A stretch of 64,000 nucleotides of DNA from Halichoerus grypus (taxonomy: Eukaryota; Chordata; Mammalia; Carnivora; Phocidae), in the NCBI RefSeq assembly GCF_964656455.1, contig NC_135721.1, positions 49,917,530 to 49,981,529 on the forward strand, in the 5' to 3' direction. The first letter of the stretch is position 1; each line of letters begins with the position of its first letter. The position numbers were made by a program, and so were the translations under genes. Under the pieces are notes generated by a model. That model did no database searches. It was not told the origin of the DNA and saw nothing but the letters and a program-made list of their open reading frames with translations. This document shows, in pieces, positions 21,456 to 32,613 of the stretch.

Positions 21456-22450
21456 CTGTGAGGGGATCCCAGTGTATCCCACTTCTCACCTCATGAACCA
21501 TATACATCAGATGGTTTGATGAAACCTTTATTTCTTGGTATCACCAGTGGGGGATAGGGAGCAAAGAGAGAGAGGGGTGAAGGTAGACATGGTCCCTCAG
21601 AAGCTCCAAGGTGTCTGCAGGGTCTCCAGAGGGAGCAGGATGCCCTGTGAGGCTGCCCGAGGTCCAGTGGGGGGGGGTGGCTGCCTCCCCGCTTTATGGG
21701 CAGCCCTTCACTTCTCCCCTAGGAGGACAGAAAGGCTTGCAGGTGCCAGCAGTGTCCTTCGGTGGCTGGCCACAGACAAGGGGGGTGCACAGACAAGAGG
21801 GTTCAGGAAGGGAAAGTGAATAAAAGGGGATGAGTCAGGGACAGCTCAGTGAGGAGGGAGACATGGTTCCCCACGTCTCTGGAGAACGGGACCTGAGGAC
21901 ATGAGTCGGATAAAGAACACTGTCCGGATGTTCAGCTGATAAAGGATGAAGAGCTTGGCCAGCTTCTAAAAGAGATGGACCAGCTCCCGTTGGCCCTGCA
22001 CGGATTAGAGTTTTGCTGTCAGGAGGCAGGGAAAAGAGGAGGGAGCTTCCCTAAGTCCCCCCTTCCCCCCAGAGCACAAGAGCAAGGGGCTTCTTGCCTG
22101 GGGGAGCAGAGCAAAGCTCAGCTGCAGACCCAGCTGCGCTCGCTCGAACGCCTTCCCCCAGCCCTGACTTCTGCGTGCGGAGGACACTGAGCAGACAAGT
22201 GGTTCTGGCTGCGTGACCCCGGCTGGGCTAGGCAGCCGCGGCCTTTTGTTCCTCTTTGAAGCATGCTGTGGGCAAGATAAGAGATCGTGGGGAGGCCCAA
22301 CACAGCCACAGGGGCCCTTGGAGAGCAGCCTTTGTGCTCCCAGGCCCCAGGCCCCCCTCGGCCCGGCCACCGGCCTCGTCGAACGCGCTTATTTATGGGG
22401 CAGTTTAGAAGAGCTGCAGAATGAACTGAGAAAAAGAAGGGATTGTGGAC
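21456..22450. other. GC-rich non-repetitive stretch
   Basis: No recognised repeat. On the minus strand AATAAA (21525-21530) is followed by a TG-rich stretch, and further upstream on that strand a pyrimidine-rich tract ends in an AG (about 21,722), so a 3'-terminal exon is conceivable but unproven. A segment near 22,230-22,285 holds SOX-like (ccttttgttc) and GATA-like (aagataagag) words. Confidence 0.35.
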
Positions 22451-22454
22451 TGGG

Positions 22455-22520
22455 ACGGTCAGGGAAGGCTTGCTGGAAGAGGGGAGTAAACTGGGCCTTG
22501 AACCAGGTTGGATGTATGGA
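22455..22520 (-). mobile_element. L2 LINE fragment
   Basis: 'gtcagggaaggcttgctgga', 'agaggggagtaaactgggcc', 'ttgaaccaggttgg' correspond to antisense L2 ORF2 C-terminal region. Confidence 0.6.
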
Positions 22521-22929
22521 TGGAACTGCTTTTTCTCTTTTTTTTTTTTCCCACATTTCTATAAAGCAAACCTTAGAAAAGCCACCCCTCATTGTGTGAC
22601 TGTGTCCTTGTCTCGCATGGGCCTTTCTGCATCTCCCCAAAATTCCGGCCTTGCTTGGGTGGAAAGAGGAACTCGGAAGAGGCTGTGCTTCTGGCTGGGC
22701 CCCAGCCTTGTGTTTAGGACCACAGAGGTGAGTGGGACACGGCCTGGGATAGGGCTGTCGGGGTCTCTGGAGCAGCCACTGCACAGGGCAGAGCCAAGGG
22801 GACAGGGAAGCAAGTCGACATTTCCAGAATAGAAGGTGTCTTTCTTCCTTCCCATTCACCCTGGGAAGGCTTCCTCCCGGCAGACAGGCACTGGGCACAG
22901 GGCTTGGGGTGGTGCCCTGTTGTCTTTGG

Positions 22930-23900
22930 CCTCCGAGCCGGGGCAGGGAGGGTGACAATAGGCATAGTGTTTCTCGCACGCTGGGCGCCAGGGCCTGGCC
23001 CGTGCTCGTGGCCACGCGGCGCTGGGCGGTGGAGCTCTTCTGTAATGGGGCAGCATGAGGAGGCCGGGCTGTGCGGAGTGAGCCCACCCTTCCCCTGCAG
23101 CTCTGCGGCAGGCCGCCCGCAGCAGCCCCCTCCTCCTGATTCATGGGGGCTGTGGTGAGCGTGTTTCGGGAGTCCCCAGACCATGTGCAGCTGTCCCCCG
23201 GCCCCGGCCTCAGACTGACCCTGGCCCTGTCTGCGGGGCACAACACCTCAGCAAGGCCAGCGAGCACGCTCTCACGGAGGCGGCGGCCCAGTGCATGGAA
23301 GAATCTGTGTCACGTTCCACAGCGAGCAGGTGGCAGAGGAGGGGCGTGAGCCTGGGTGGTCTGGCACCCAAGCTGGGGCTCGCCTGCCCTGGTGGGCCCG
23401 GCCCTGCTGCTGCGGACGGAGGGCCGGGCAGCGTCCTCGTCTCCGGGCCTCCCGTGGCCCCACGCTGTCCCTGGAGCATGGGAAACAGCGGCTGCTGACA
23501 GCTCGTTCTAGACGCGTGGATAGCTGTCTCCACTTCCTGCTTCCCCAAACCTGGCCCTTGCCCAAACGTCCATCCAAGCATTCAGCATGGCTGTGTGCCC
23601 AGCCCTGTGCTAGGGGCGGGGGCCGCACAGTGACGGGTGGGGCCCTCAGTCTGATGGAGCAACAATGCAACCTGTCCTCTGTCTATTCTGTTATCTATCG
23701 TCTATCTCTCTGACCCGGTGAAGAGAGCGGAGCATCTGGGAAGGGGGAGCAGTCGGGGAAAGCTTCCTGGGAGAAGGGCATCTTACCTCCGTCTTGAAGG
23801 AGACGGAGGCGGGGGCAGCTAGCCGGGTGCGGGCCCGGGGCCGTGGGCCGTGCGGGGACAGACACAGCGCTGCGGGAGCCGGGCAGGTGCCGCTCAGGAG
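22930..23900. promoter_or_regulatory. CpG-rich block (possible CpG island)
   Basis: CpG is unusually frequent for this genome. By hand count 23,260-23,520 holds about 22 CpGs in 260 bp, and 23,790-23,900 about 13 in 110 bp, at high G+C, which would give an observed/expected ratio near or above 0.6. Part of it overlaps an old L2, which should normally have lost its CpGs. It could be a promoter island, an orphan island, or a GC-biased gene-conversion hotspot. Long frames across it (22389-23267 minus, 23291-23713 plus) are expected from GC richness and show no domain. Confidence 0.5.
23570..23835 (-). mobile_element. L2 LINE fragment, GC-rich
   Basis: 'gtgtgcccagccctgtgcta', 'cctcagtctgatggagcaac', 'tcggggaaagcttcctggga', 'ccgtcttgaaggagacgg' follow antisense L2 from its 3' end into ORF2. 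Decay towards GC rather than AT is unusual. Confidence 0.65.
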
Positions 23901-24029
23901 CTGCCATCTGGAGAGCAGAGCCTGAGGGAAGTGGAAGGAGGGAAGCTGCAGAGCTAAGTGTGGCTAGCCTCAGGGAGGGCCTTGGAAGACCTTCTGGAAC
24001 AGGCTTCCCCAGGCTGAGACAACTGGCCC

Positions 24030-24589
24030 TCCTCAGGGTTGCTGGAGAGGGCCCCTGGGGAGCTTTCAGAGGGCGTCCGTGGAGCCCCTCTGCTGACGAG
24101 GGAGCTCCGTCAGCAGCCTGCTGGGGTCTGCAAACGGCCGTCCCTGCTGAGGGGCCTGGGGGCCACACCTCGACTCCATGAGTCACTCAGGGTGCCAAAG
24201 GCGGTTTTCCCAGGAGACAGGAAGGCTACCTGTGAGTCCTGAGGGTCGGAACATTTTAGCAGGAAGGTGCCAGGCTGCTGGGTGGCCTGCCTGTCTCTTT
24301 GAAAAGGGCCCTTTGAGCTACGCCCCAGATCGCAGCATCTATTGGCTGCTGCCTGAACCTCCAGGCTGATCACGGCATCCCTGCGCCCCGACGGCAACCC
24401 TCGGCCCAGCCAGCTAGAACGAGGGGCCAGGCCATCCCCGGGGGCGCCGGCAGCAGTGCGCTTCAGTTCCTCTGCTGTAAGGAAGTGTCCCTTCCAGAGC
24501 ATGTTGTCCTTAGGAATAGCTAAGGGGCCAGAGAGAGAGACAAAAATAACAATCCTCTTATGTAACATTTACCACTCCCAAGGAGAGGC
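24030..24589. other. GC-rich DNA, nothing recognised
   Basis: Frames at 23695-24186 and 24110-24568 on the minus strand overlap each other and lack motifs. No repeat recognised. Confidence 0.35.
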
Positions 24590-25170
24590 CTCCAAATGTT
24601 AAGAAGCGGTGTCTATATAGAAATTAATATTTTTCGTAAGAGATTCTGTTGATGCTTCCTTGAAAGTCCAGAGAAGGAGGCTTTTGAGAAGAGAGACAAG
24701 GAGGAGAGGAGGGGCCGAGGAGGGAGGCAGGACTCCCCGGGTACTAGACAGTCTTATTTTTGTAGGTTCTACCCCAGAGTATATAAAAGAATTAAAATGC
24801 ACCCACATCCCACATTAAATAGAATTATTTTGCTATAAAATACTTGGAAAGAATTTTTATAATTTTGCTTTTGAAATTATTTGGCTGAAGTTTACTCATT
24901 TAGTTTACAATGGGCTCCAACTTCCCAGCCATCATCCCGTGCATGCAGGAATCCGTACAAGGCGAGAAAATAAAAGGTACAAATTGTTTTCAAATGGAAG
25001 AAAATTTTCATGAGTATCAAATTGAACAATTAATGACCTTTAAATGTATTCATGAAAATTTTATTATTTCCAATTTTGCTCTTTTGTATTTTGGAGCAAC
25101 TTCATTTTTTCCCAGGTTGCAATGTTTGATGAGTAGAGATCGTGGGTCGCAAATACTTTACTTTATAGGG
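24590..25170. promoter_or_regulatory. AT-rich island, candidate conserved non-coding element
   Basis: An abrupt AT-rich segment in GC-rich surroundings with no recognisable repeat. It holds a perfect 13-bp inverted repeat, aaaattttcatga at 25001-25013 and tcatgaaaatttt at 25050-25062 (36-nt loop), homeodomain/POU-like words (attaatattt, caattaatgacc, aaattattt) and an 'aaaataaaagg' word. This texture is typical of deeply conserved developmental enhancers, but conservation cannot be seen from one sequence. The 91-codon frame (24910-25185) lacks a domain. Confidence 0.4.
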
Positions 25171-26329
25171 TTTACATTCCTGTGAAGTTTACTGTAAAGC
25201 AGTCTGGGAAGAGGTGAGGGAGACTGAGCTCGCAGGCAGGAGGCTCATCTCACCAGCAGGCTGGGCCACTTTCTTCTGGATGGTTGTTCCTCCAGCTGCC
25301 CTGCCCGCTAGGCCGGAGCCCACCCACGGGACCACGCAAGGGCCAGGGCTGGGAGGAGGGGGAAAGGGGCCCCTGCCCAGGAGTCTGGGAGAGGTACCTC
25401 AGAAAACCTGTGGGTCAACCTGTCACACCCAATTGTGGGCCTGGGGTTACGAGAAACTCATCCCAGGCAGGGTGACTTCGGAGGCCACCTGGGGCCCAGC
25501 CATGGGGCGCCTGCACTTTGTAACTTGGATTCCTGGTAACTAGCCCTGGGGGCACAGAGGAGGAGAACAGAAAGCCACTTGATGGGCTCCTGCTTTCAGC
25601 CACCACAGAGGTTTTATGATCTGAGAGGTGAACTGCGGAGCAGCCACAGACTATTTAATCTTGATACTAACATACTGAACGAAAATGCAGACAAACCATT
25701 TGTATTTGGATTTTTTAAATTTATTTTTTCAAACAAAAAAGAAATAAAACTCAGAGTTGACTTTAGGTAGTGGCGCTGGGATTTTGCAGCCTTCCAGGCG
25801 GAGCTGGACTCATCCCTGCCTACCCCCCTCCCCCCCCATAGCTTCCTGGAGGAAATCTTGCAGCTCAGCCGCCGTGATCCCAGCACAGACAGGAGCCCTT
25901 GGGGTCTTAACCCCGGGGCCTGGAACTGAGGTCTGGAAGCCCTGCTGTGGGTCTGCAGGGTGCAGACTGCTGTCCCCGACTTTACCCACCCACCGCAGGC
26001 CGGCTGGCTTTCCCTCCCTGGCGGAGCGCCGCTGAGGGAAGTCACATTAGCAAATGAGGTGTTGTGATGGATGGGGTCTCTTCTGGACGTCAGGATGATG
26101 AATGGGCTGCAGGAATGGGCCTGACCACAGGATGGGGGGCCGTGCCGAGACCACACCCAGCAGAGCCCCGTCACGCAGGGACTGTGCTAACATGTGGGAG
26201 AGACACGCTGCTTGGTGAATGAATGGTCCGTTGATGAAAACTTCGGTATAAAGTCAGCAGTGTGTGGGGGAGGCCGGGGAAGGCTGGATGCTGTCAACTG
26301 TTTTCTGAGGCATGAGAATACGGTAAGGG
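25171..26329. other. GC-rich DNA, nothing recognised
   Basis: No repeat assigned. The 186-codon minus-strand frame at 25614-26174 has no recognisable domain. Confidence 0.35.
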
Positions 26330-26760
26330 AGACCCTGATTTTGTAGTCCCTTGAATTTCTCTGGAGCATTCTCCCATTTTTCCAAGTTCCCTCCACAGGT
26401 GCCATTGACGGTGTGTTTAGCCAAGGTCAGGCTAGGCGCCATCATCAATTAACCCCGAAATGTGAGTGGCGGCACTCAACTGTGGCTTGTTGCTCCTTTA
26501 TGTGGCGGAGTCCAATGTGGGTGTTCCTGGTTAGCCTGTGACTTTTCTCCAGGTGGTGATTCAGGGAACCCAGCTTCTTCCATCTTGTGGTTCCATCATC
26601 CCACGGGCCTCGAGGCCTTTCCATATGTCCAGTGGATGGTCATGTATGGAAAAGACCTGCTCCCTTTTGAAACCTCTTAGCTGGAAAGTGACCATTCCAT
26701 TCTCATACACCATCGGTAGGAATTAGTCACATAGCACAGAGTACACCTGGAAGAAAGGGG
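26330..26760. mobile_element. Ancient interspersed repeat, class uncertain
   Basis: 'ggtgccattgacggtgtgtt', 'ggcgccatcatcaattaacc', 'ggcactcaactgtggcttg', 'tttctccaggtggtgattca', 'ggaattagtcacatagc' form a string I recognise as a recurrent mammalian repeat (LTR or DNA-transposon class), but I cannot name the family or strand reliably. Confidence 0.5.
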
Positions 26761-26925
26761 GGCCAGGGACAGTACCTCATTGGGCAGTTGATTCTCAGAA
26801 AAACAAAAATCTCTGTTCTACTGGGAGGGACAATGGAGAGTGAGCCATCTCACTGTCTACTCCTCAGAGGCCTTCATCCTTGCCATTCTCCTCCTCGTTA
26901 TCCAAAGCTAACACGCACTAACACA

Positions 26926-26972
26926 CACAGACACATACACACACACACAACACGCACCCACACACACACACA
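26926..26972. repeat. (CA)n imperfect microsatellite
   Basis: acacacac runs broken by gacacat, aacacgcacc and similar interruptions. Confidence 0.9.
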
Positions 26973-27198
26973 GCGCCATCGCTCTCACTGTTTTGCATCC
27001 TTTAAATCATGTAATTTTCACCAACACCCTATTTCATGGGTTCTAAGATGCATAATTTTTTTTCATACTTAGCCTCTCTGAAATCAGAATATAGTCAAGG
27101 GCATCTTTCGAACCCTGTCAGGCAACAGTCATCGTGGTTATGTGTGGAAAACCTTCCTCTGACATTTTCTGGAAAGACCAAGAGAGTTCCAGCATCTA

Positions 27199-27305
27199 TA
27201 GATTTGGAAACTGATGCCCAGAGAGGTTTAGTAACTTGCCCAAAGTCACACAGCCAATGAGTGATGGAGCTGAGGTTTGAGGCCTGGCATTCCCCTCCCC
27301 TCTGC
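27199..27305 (-). mobile_element. MIR SINE fragment
   Basis: 'gatttggaaactgatgccca', 'gaggtttagtaacttgccca', 'agtcacacagccaatgagtg', 'tggagctgaggtttgaggcc' is the antisense MIR core. Confidence 0.85.
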
Positions 27306-29399
27306 TTCCAATGGATTGTAAGACTTGCTCCAAGAACCCAGCCATGTTTACCAACAACCGTCTCCCAGACCCGTCCTTGGGGGCTAAGCGGATTCTTGTC
27401 CCTCTGTGGAGAGTGAGGAGGAGTATTTCTCCACGTCCAAGATCAGGGTCCCCAAATCGGCAGAAGCCAGGTCTTGGGTGATGGGACTCCAGTTACAAGG
27501 ACATCTGCTGAAGCCAGGACGCCTGCTACATTCTTGCTTGGCTGATAATTTAATCTCTGAAAAAGCAACACACAGAACTGGCAGGATACAGCAAATTCCG
27601 ATCAGCCAAGAGGCATGTGGTGGCAAAATGAGATGATAGGGACCTGGGAAGGAAAGGACTTTATCATTCTAGCATTCCCAGTGTCACAGGAAGGGAGTGG
27701 TGGGCAAAAGCCGTTGTGGAGGGTGGACCTCTAGATAGTTTTCAAATGGATGAAATACAGTGGCCTGGAAAAGATGACTCAAAAGATCAATGTGGCCCCA
27801 TGAAAAACCCAAAACAAAGAAGAAAAAAACTATCACCAACAATAAACAAGCAATAAGATGGTGGGAAAACAATTTACCACACCCCTCCCCCTCGCCCCCC
27901 CCCCCCCCCCGCCCACAAAAAAAGTTTCCTCAGATCAGATGATGCAAAGTGTGTCAGGGCCACTGCAGAATATGTCAGAGCTTAAAAGGGACATTGATGA
28001 GAGAGATGGCTGAACCCTCGCCTCTTAAAAACACTCCCACCGTCCTGGGAGAGCGAGCCTCCCTGGGCACCGTGTGTGTGGGGGGGCAGCACCCTGACTC
28101 CCGAAGAGGTGCATGGAGGTGCCAGAGGCAGGAGGGTGCAAGTGGCTAAAGGTCCAGGGGAGCTGGGTTTCAGGAGAAATCGCTGGTGTCACCCCTGGAT
28201 AAGAGGAGGCAAGATGAAAACCAGAGGTGGATAAAGGCTCTCCTGATCATCAGGATGGAATTTGGACGCCGGAGACAGTGAAGCCCGTGTCCAGCATTAG
28301 AGAGGACGGAGCAGGCTTCTGTAGGTGTAACCATCAGCAGAGCTGGGCCAGACCCAGCCCATGTGGCACATCAGATTCTGTGAGCCCCGTCCCCCTGCAC
28401 CCCCACCTTGCCCTCCTTCCACCCTATAGATCTGTGCCGCAGGCCAGCTCCCTGTGGGCACTGTTGCATGGCCCACAGCCCAGCAGGAGCTCCCCAGGAA
28501 CCTTCTAGGTGCCCTCACATACAAACCGGGAGTGTAGGAGAGTGAGCATCCCAGGGCATGAAGCTGGAGTTGATGAGTGCTCCCACTTGCCCTCGCAGAC
28601 CAGCAGCTCTGAGGTACACTTCGAAGGGCTCACTGGGCAGGCGTGTGGAACCCAGGGGCCCTCTGTACTAAAGGCCAACTCTCCCCCCACCCCACTTCCC
28701 TGCCCCCCTCTGCCCGCCCCACTCCCTGGGCACTGGCTTCAGCAAAATGCCTTCACTTAACCTTTGTCTCAGAAGCTGTTTTCGATGCGGTTACTGGAAG
28801 TTTGGAAAATAGAGTAAATCACCCTTAGTCCTGTCTCCTTCGCCCAGCTTCTACAATATTTGGATGCCCCTCATGCGTGCACATGATTTAACATATTTAC
28901 CTCACGGGGTGCACATTATTTTTTTGACTTCACATTATATCTAAGTTCCCCCTACCCCGTTTTTTTTTTATACATAATTTTTTAAAATAATTACTGTTTT
29001 AATAGTGCCCATTTGGTTCCATGGAGAGTTTGTACCACAGTCAACTTTGCCATTTCCCTGCATCTAGAACTTTAGATCACACCAGTTAGCATCCTGGTGG
29101 GGTTATCAGGTCCATAGATTTGTGTCCAGATAAAATAAAGGACTGTCTTTAACAGCCTGTAAGAGAAAACAAAGATGCCTAAGAGCCCGCGTCACTTTGT
29201 GAAGAGCGAGTAACACCTGGCTGATCCCATTCTCCAGTGTGGCCTGGGTACCAGGGACTGGGGGGAATTCTGTATACTCCATTGTCTCAGCCCGAAACGG
29301 TCTCTGGTCCTATTTCGTGTTTTTGTATTTTGTTACAATCATGGATGAAGCAACTCTAAGAGGAATGAATAATACACTGAGTTAAAAGACTTAAGATCT
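27306..29399. other. Mixed unique DNA, no gene recognised
   Basis: Contains a poly-C run at about 27,890-27,912 (interrupted once or twice by G) and an AT-rich tail (28,850-29,000). Otherwise no assigned repeat. Short frames at 28,227-28,828 on both strands overlap and lack motifs. Confidence 0.35.
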
Positions 29400-29752
29400 G
29401 AATAGGTCTTGAGAAGCTAGGATGGGCTATAACTCAGTGGGATGAAATGTTACATAAGGCGTTCAGTTCAAAAAATCAACTGCATATGGACAGGATGGGG
29501 AAGCCCTGCCTTACTTAACAGTCGTTCATGTGAAACAGACCCAGAGACTATAGTTGACCTCAAGCTCAATATGAATCATCTGTGTGGTGTGGCTGCCAAG
29601 GAGACTAATATAATCTTGGGCCACGTTAAGAGAAGTATAATATTAAGACCAGGGGAGGGGGCGTTCCCACCAGGCTCTGATTAATCAGACCACACTGGGA
29701 ACGTCGAGTCAAGTCCTCTAAGTCAGTTTCTCAGTGGAACACTGACAAATTC
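29400..29752 (+). mobile_element. CR1/L3-type LINE RT remnant
   Basis: The plus-strand conceptual product includes VDLKLNMNHLCGVAAKETN and IILGHVKRSI, fitting the CR1/L3 RT C-terminal pattern (D-hydrophobic-KLNMSQQC-AKKANxILGCI-RSI). The DNA continues with 'taatcagaccacactggga' and 'cactgacaaattc' in the right order. CR1-like LINEs in mammals are very old, so this is a deeply decayed relic. Confidence 0.65.
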
Positions 29753-29754
29753 AC

Positions 29755-29875
29755 TCCTTCACCAAGCATTTATCGAATGCCTACTATCTGTCCATCACGG
29801 TGCTGGATGCAAAGTGCACACAGATGAATGAGACACGCTTCCCATACGTACGGAGCTCACAGGCTCACGCTATCC
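29755..29875 (-). mobile_element. L2 LINE 3' end
   Basis: 'caccaagcatttatcgaatg', 'cctactatctgtccatcac', 'gcacacagatgaatgagac', 'acggagctcacaggctc' is antisense L2 3' terminal sequence. Confidence 0.8.
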
Positions 29876-30590
29876 AGTGCTGTGCAGTATTTCACATAGC
29901 ATTTAATAATTTATAAGGCAATACTTATAACACAAAAATATAGTCAGTCAGCAGTGCTTAGGATCTTTTAAATGTTTTCAGGAATCACACACGCACTCCA
30001 TCCTGGTACTATAGTGCTCTTCATTGAGGTAGAAAGTTAATACGGACTCCACCTCCTCCACCTGCCCTCCCAAACCCATCTCATGTGATTCCGTACCTCA
30101 TTCCCTTCATCCCACCGTGTTCGGCCCAATTAGCAGGTTGTAGATTCTTCTCGTCTGGCTTGGAGCTGGAGCACCCTTAGAACCCCAGTATGTGTTTGCT
30201 CTGGTGGGTACACTAAACTGGGTCTCAGAGTCCATCCTGTGGGAATGCCTTCCTGTGTTGTAGAGCCTGGAGAGCTAAAAACGCCATTTCCTAGATTCCC
30301 CTAAAGCTATGATTCTGGATGTGAATTAGGTTTGGCCAACTGGCCATGGAATATGGAAGGTAGAATTGCAGTGAGGGGCCATCTTCCCACTACTTCAGCT
30401 CTTGCTTTGGGCAAGCGTGATCAGGGCCAGCAACGTTCCAGCGTTCAGTGATACCAATCAGGATGGCCTACACTGTGCCCACAGCCAAACAATCCCCACA
30501 CCACGTGGCTGGGGGTTCTAATCCCTGCTTCTCCCATTTGGGGACTGGCAAAGAAATGGTATGGATTCCTACTATGAGGGACCTATGAGG
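29876..30590. other. Old decayed sequence, unassigned
   Basis: At 30,280-30,400 'catttcctagattcccctaa' and 'tttggccaactggccatgg' resemble a common ancient mammalian repeat of unknown class. The rest is unassigned. Confidence 0.35.
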
Positions 30591-30594
30591 TTGA

Positions 30595-30752
30595 GGGGTA
30601 GGTATCATCAGCTCCTTGTTGACTGAGGAAAAAAGGGAGGCCTATGGAATTCAAATGACTTATCCAAGGTCACAGAAACAGACTGTGGCAAAGGTGGGTT
30701 ACAAACCCAGTTTTCCTAACAGCTTGTAATCTGCTCACTAAACCACATTCAG
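30595..30752 (-). mobile_element. MIR SINE fragment
   Basis: 'aggtatcatcagctccttgt', 'ttcaaatgacttatccaagg', 'tcacagaaacagactgtgg', 'acaaacccagttttcctaac' and 'ctcactaaaccaca' follow antisense MIR. Confidence 0.75.
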
Positions 30753-30954
30753 AGAAGCACATCCCAAGGAGAGGACCAAGGAGGTCTACAGGCCAGGTCT
30801 CACAAGGAGGACTAAAGACAGTTTGGGGAGAATGGTAGACCAAAGTGTTGACTTCAAATATTTAAAGGGGTCCTGAAGCAGATTGCATTTTCTAAAAAAA
30901 CAAAAAACAAAAAAAAACAAAAAAAAAACAGCCACAGCAATATCTCTGCTCCCA

Positions 30955-31425
30955 CATGCTCTTCCTGAACCTTGTCACTCCCCCCATCAGCAAGCAGAGC
31001 CCATTTCCCCACCCTTGAACGTGGGCAGGCCTTTGTGGCTGCCTTGCTGGGTAGAATGTGCCCACAGTAGTATTGTGTGACTGCTGAGGCCGAGCCAGCA
31101 GAGTCCACACAGCTTCTGCCTGGCTCACCCGCAGAACACAGCTGCCATGTCGTGGGGAAGCCCAGGCCATCAGAGACCACGTACAAGTTCATAGCTGACA
31201 GCCTCAGCTAAGGTCTTAGCCAGCAGCCAGCACCAACCATCAGACACATGAGCGAATGGACCTCAGGATGTTTTGAGCTTCCAGCCTTTGACCCAACCCA
31301 ACCAATGCCAGGTAGAGCTCTTTCCCCTGAGTCTTGCCAAAATTTCAGATTTGTAAGCAAAATAAATACTGCTTTTGTTTTAAGCCACTAAGTTTTGTGA
31401 CATGGCCATAGATAGCCAGGACAGG
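30955..31425 (+). mobile_element. MLT1-type LTR (ERVL-MaLR), plus strand
   Basis: 'ggcctttgtggctgccttgc', 'ctgccatgtcgtggggaagc', 'cagcctcagctaaggtctta', 'accatcagacacatgagcga', 'gcaaaataaatactgctt', 'gttttaagccactaagtttt'. The AATAAA at 31,362 is the ancestral LTR polyadenylation signal. The A-rich run at 30,893-30,930 lies just upstream. Confidence 0.88.
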
Positions 31426-31454
31426 TACCCACGTTCAAGAGGAAGTCAATTTAT

Positions 31455-32090
31455 TCTACATAGCTGTTTATTCACTGGGTTAAGAATTTCTAAGCCATTG
31501 CTGCCTTGCATTGTTGGGTCCTGGCAGTTCAGAGGTCACTAAGACACTATTTCTCACCTCAAGCTGCTTGCAGTTTTGTAGGGGAGATATATGGGCAATG
31601 AGGTCATTAGAATCCACTGAGCTATGGGTAGAACACAACAGCAAGTTCAAGTAGCTCTCAGTGGGCAAGTTAATAAAAAGTCCCAGGCGGGAATAACACC
31701 TGGTGCTGGTCTAGGCTGCACAGGCGTTCTGTGAGAAGAGAGCGAGGAGAGCATCCAGCAGAGGGAAGAGTAAGTGCAAGAGCATGGGCGTGCGGCTGGC
31801 ATGGCACGGCCGGGGAGGAGAGACGCTCAGCACACGGCGTGGAACGGACTGCAGGGAAGCAGTCGGAGTAGAGTGAACCAGCAGGAGATGGTCATCATCA
31901 TCCTGGCAGTGGCAAGTGACTGAAGAGACTTCAGAAAAAGAGTCAGGGTGTTTGGTGACAGCCTGGATGAGAGAAATGAGGGAGAAAGAAACAGAAATGA
32001 CTAGAATTTCTGGCAAAGGGAACTCATTTGTTGATGTGAGGAACTTTGGAAGAAGAGTAATTTGGGAAGTTGATGAGTTTGTCTATGGAT
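31455..32090 (-). mobile_element. L2 LINE, ~640 bp, 3' end through RT region
   Basis: One of the longest continuous L2 pieces here. It starts with 'tagctgtttattcactgggt', 'cctcaagctgcttgcagttt', then 'gcatccagcagagggaag', 'agtgcaagagcatgggcg', then the antisense RT segment 'ggcagtggcaagtgactga', 'tttggtgacagcctggatga', 'ggaagttgatgagtttgt'. Confidence 0.75.
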
Positions 32091-32550
32091 TTGTTGATGA
32101 TGAGATGTGTGTTCATTAAAATGGTTTCAACTACAGGTAACAGAATTCCTAACTGAACGAGAAATGAGTTCAGCAGTCCCAGGGTTAGTTCATTGGTTCA
32201 ATCACATAATCAACGATGCAAGAGTCATCTGTACTTTTGGTCTGCCAATCTCAGCACACTGGATTTGACTTCTCATGGCCACACAGTGGCTGCTGGAGCT
32301 CTAGGCACCACCTCTCGCTGCGAACTTCTGGCCAACAAAGAGCAGAGTTTCCATTCATGAGCCTATTTTAGTAGAAAGGAAAACTTTCCCCCAAGCCCTC
32401 AGGTCCATTGATCAAAATGAGGTCCTAAGCAGTGAGGGAGGCTGAGAGAACAGCCATGTGGCCTTTCGGCCGCTGTGTGGGAGGTGGGCTCTGACAGAGA
32501 GAAAGGGCAGTGAGGGAAGAGCGGCTGTTGGGGAGGCTCGAGCTAGGCTG
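32091..32550. other. Unassigned old repeat-like sequence
   Basis: At about 32,240-32,400 'ctggatttgacttctcatgg' and 'caccacctctcgctgcgaac' faintly resemble a widespread ancient repeat. No firm assignment, no gene. Confidence 0.3.
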
Positions 32551-32553
32551 CCT

Positions 32554-32613
32554 GTGGAGCACAGCCCTCAGGTGGAGCACGGCCCTCAGGTGGAGCACGG
32601 CCCTCAGGTGGAG
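32554..32613. repeat. 18-bp tandem repeat (3.3 copies)
   Basis: Unit gtggagcacggccctcag. Copies lie at 32554-32571 (one G-to-A change), 32572-32589 and 32590-32607, plus a partial fourth. The frame through it gives a repeating VEHGPQ hexapeptide, with no sign that it is translated. Confidence 0.95.

Noticed and set aside
22389..23267. 292-codon minus-strand open frame
   Set aside because: Longest frame in the window, but it lies in CpG-rich DNA where stops are rare, overlaps an L2 fragment at 22,455-22,520, competes with long frames on the other strand, and has no domain, signal peptide or splice support.
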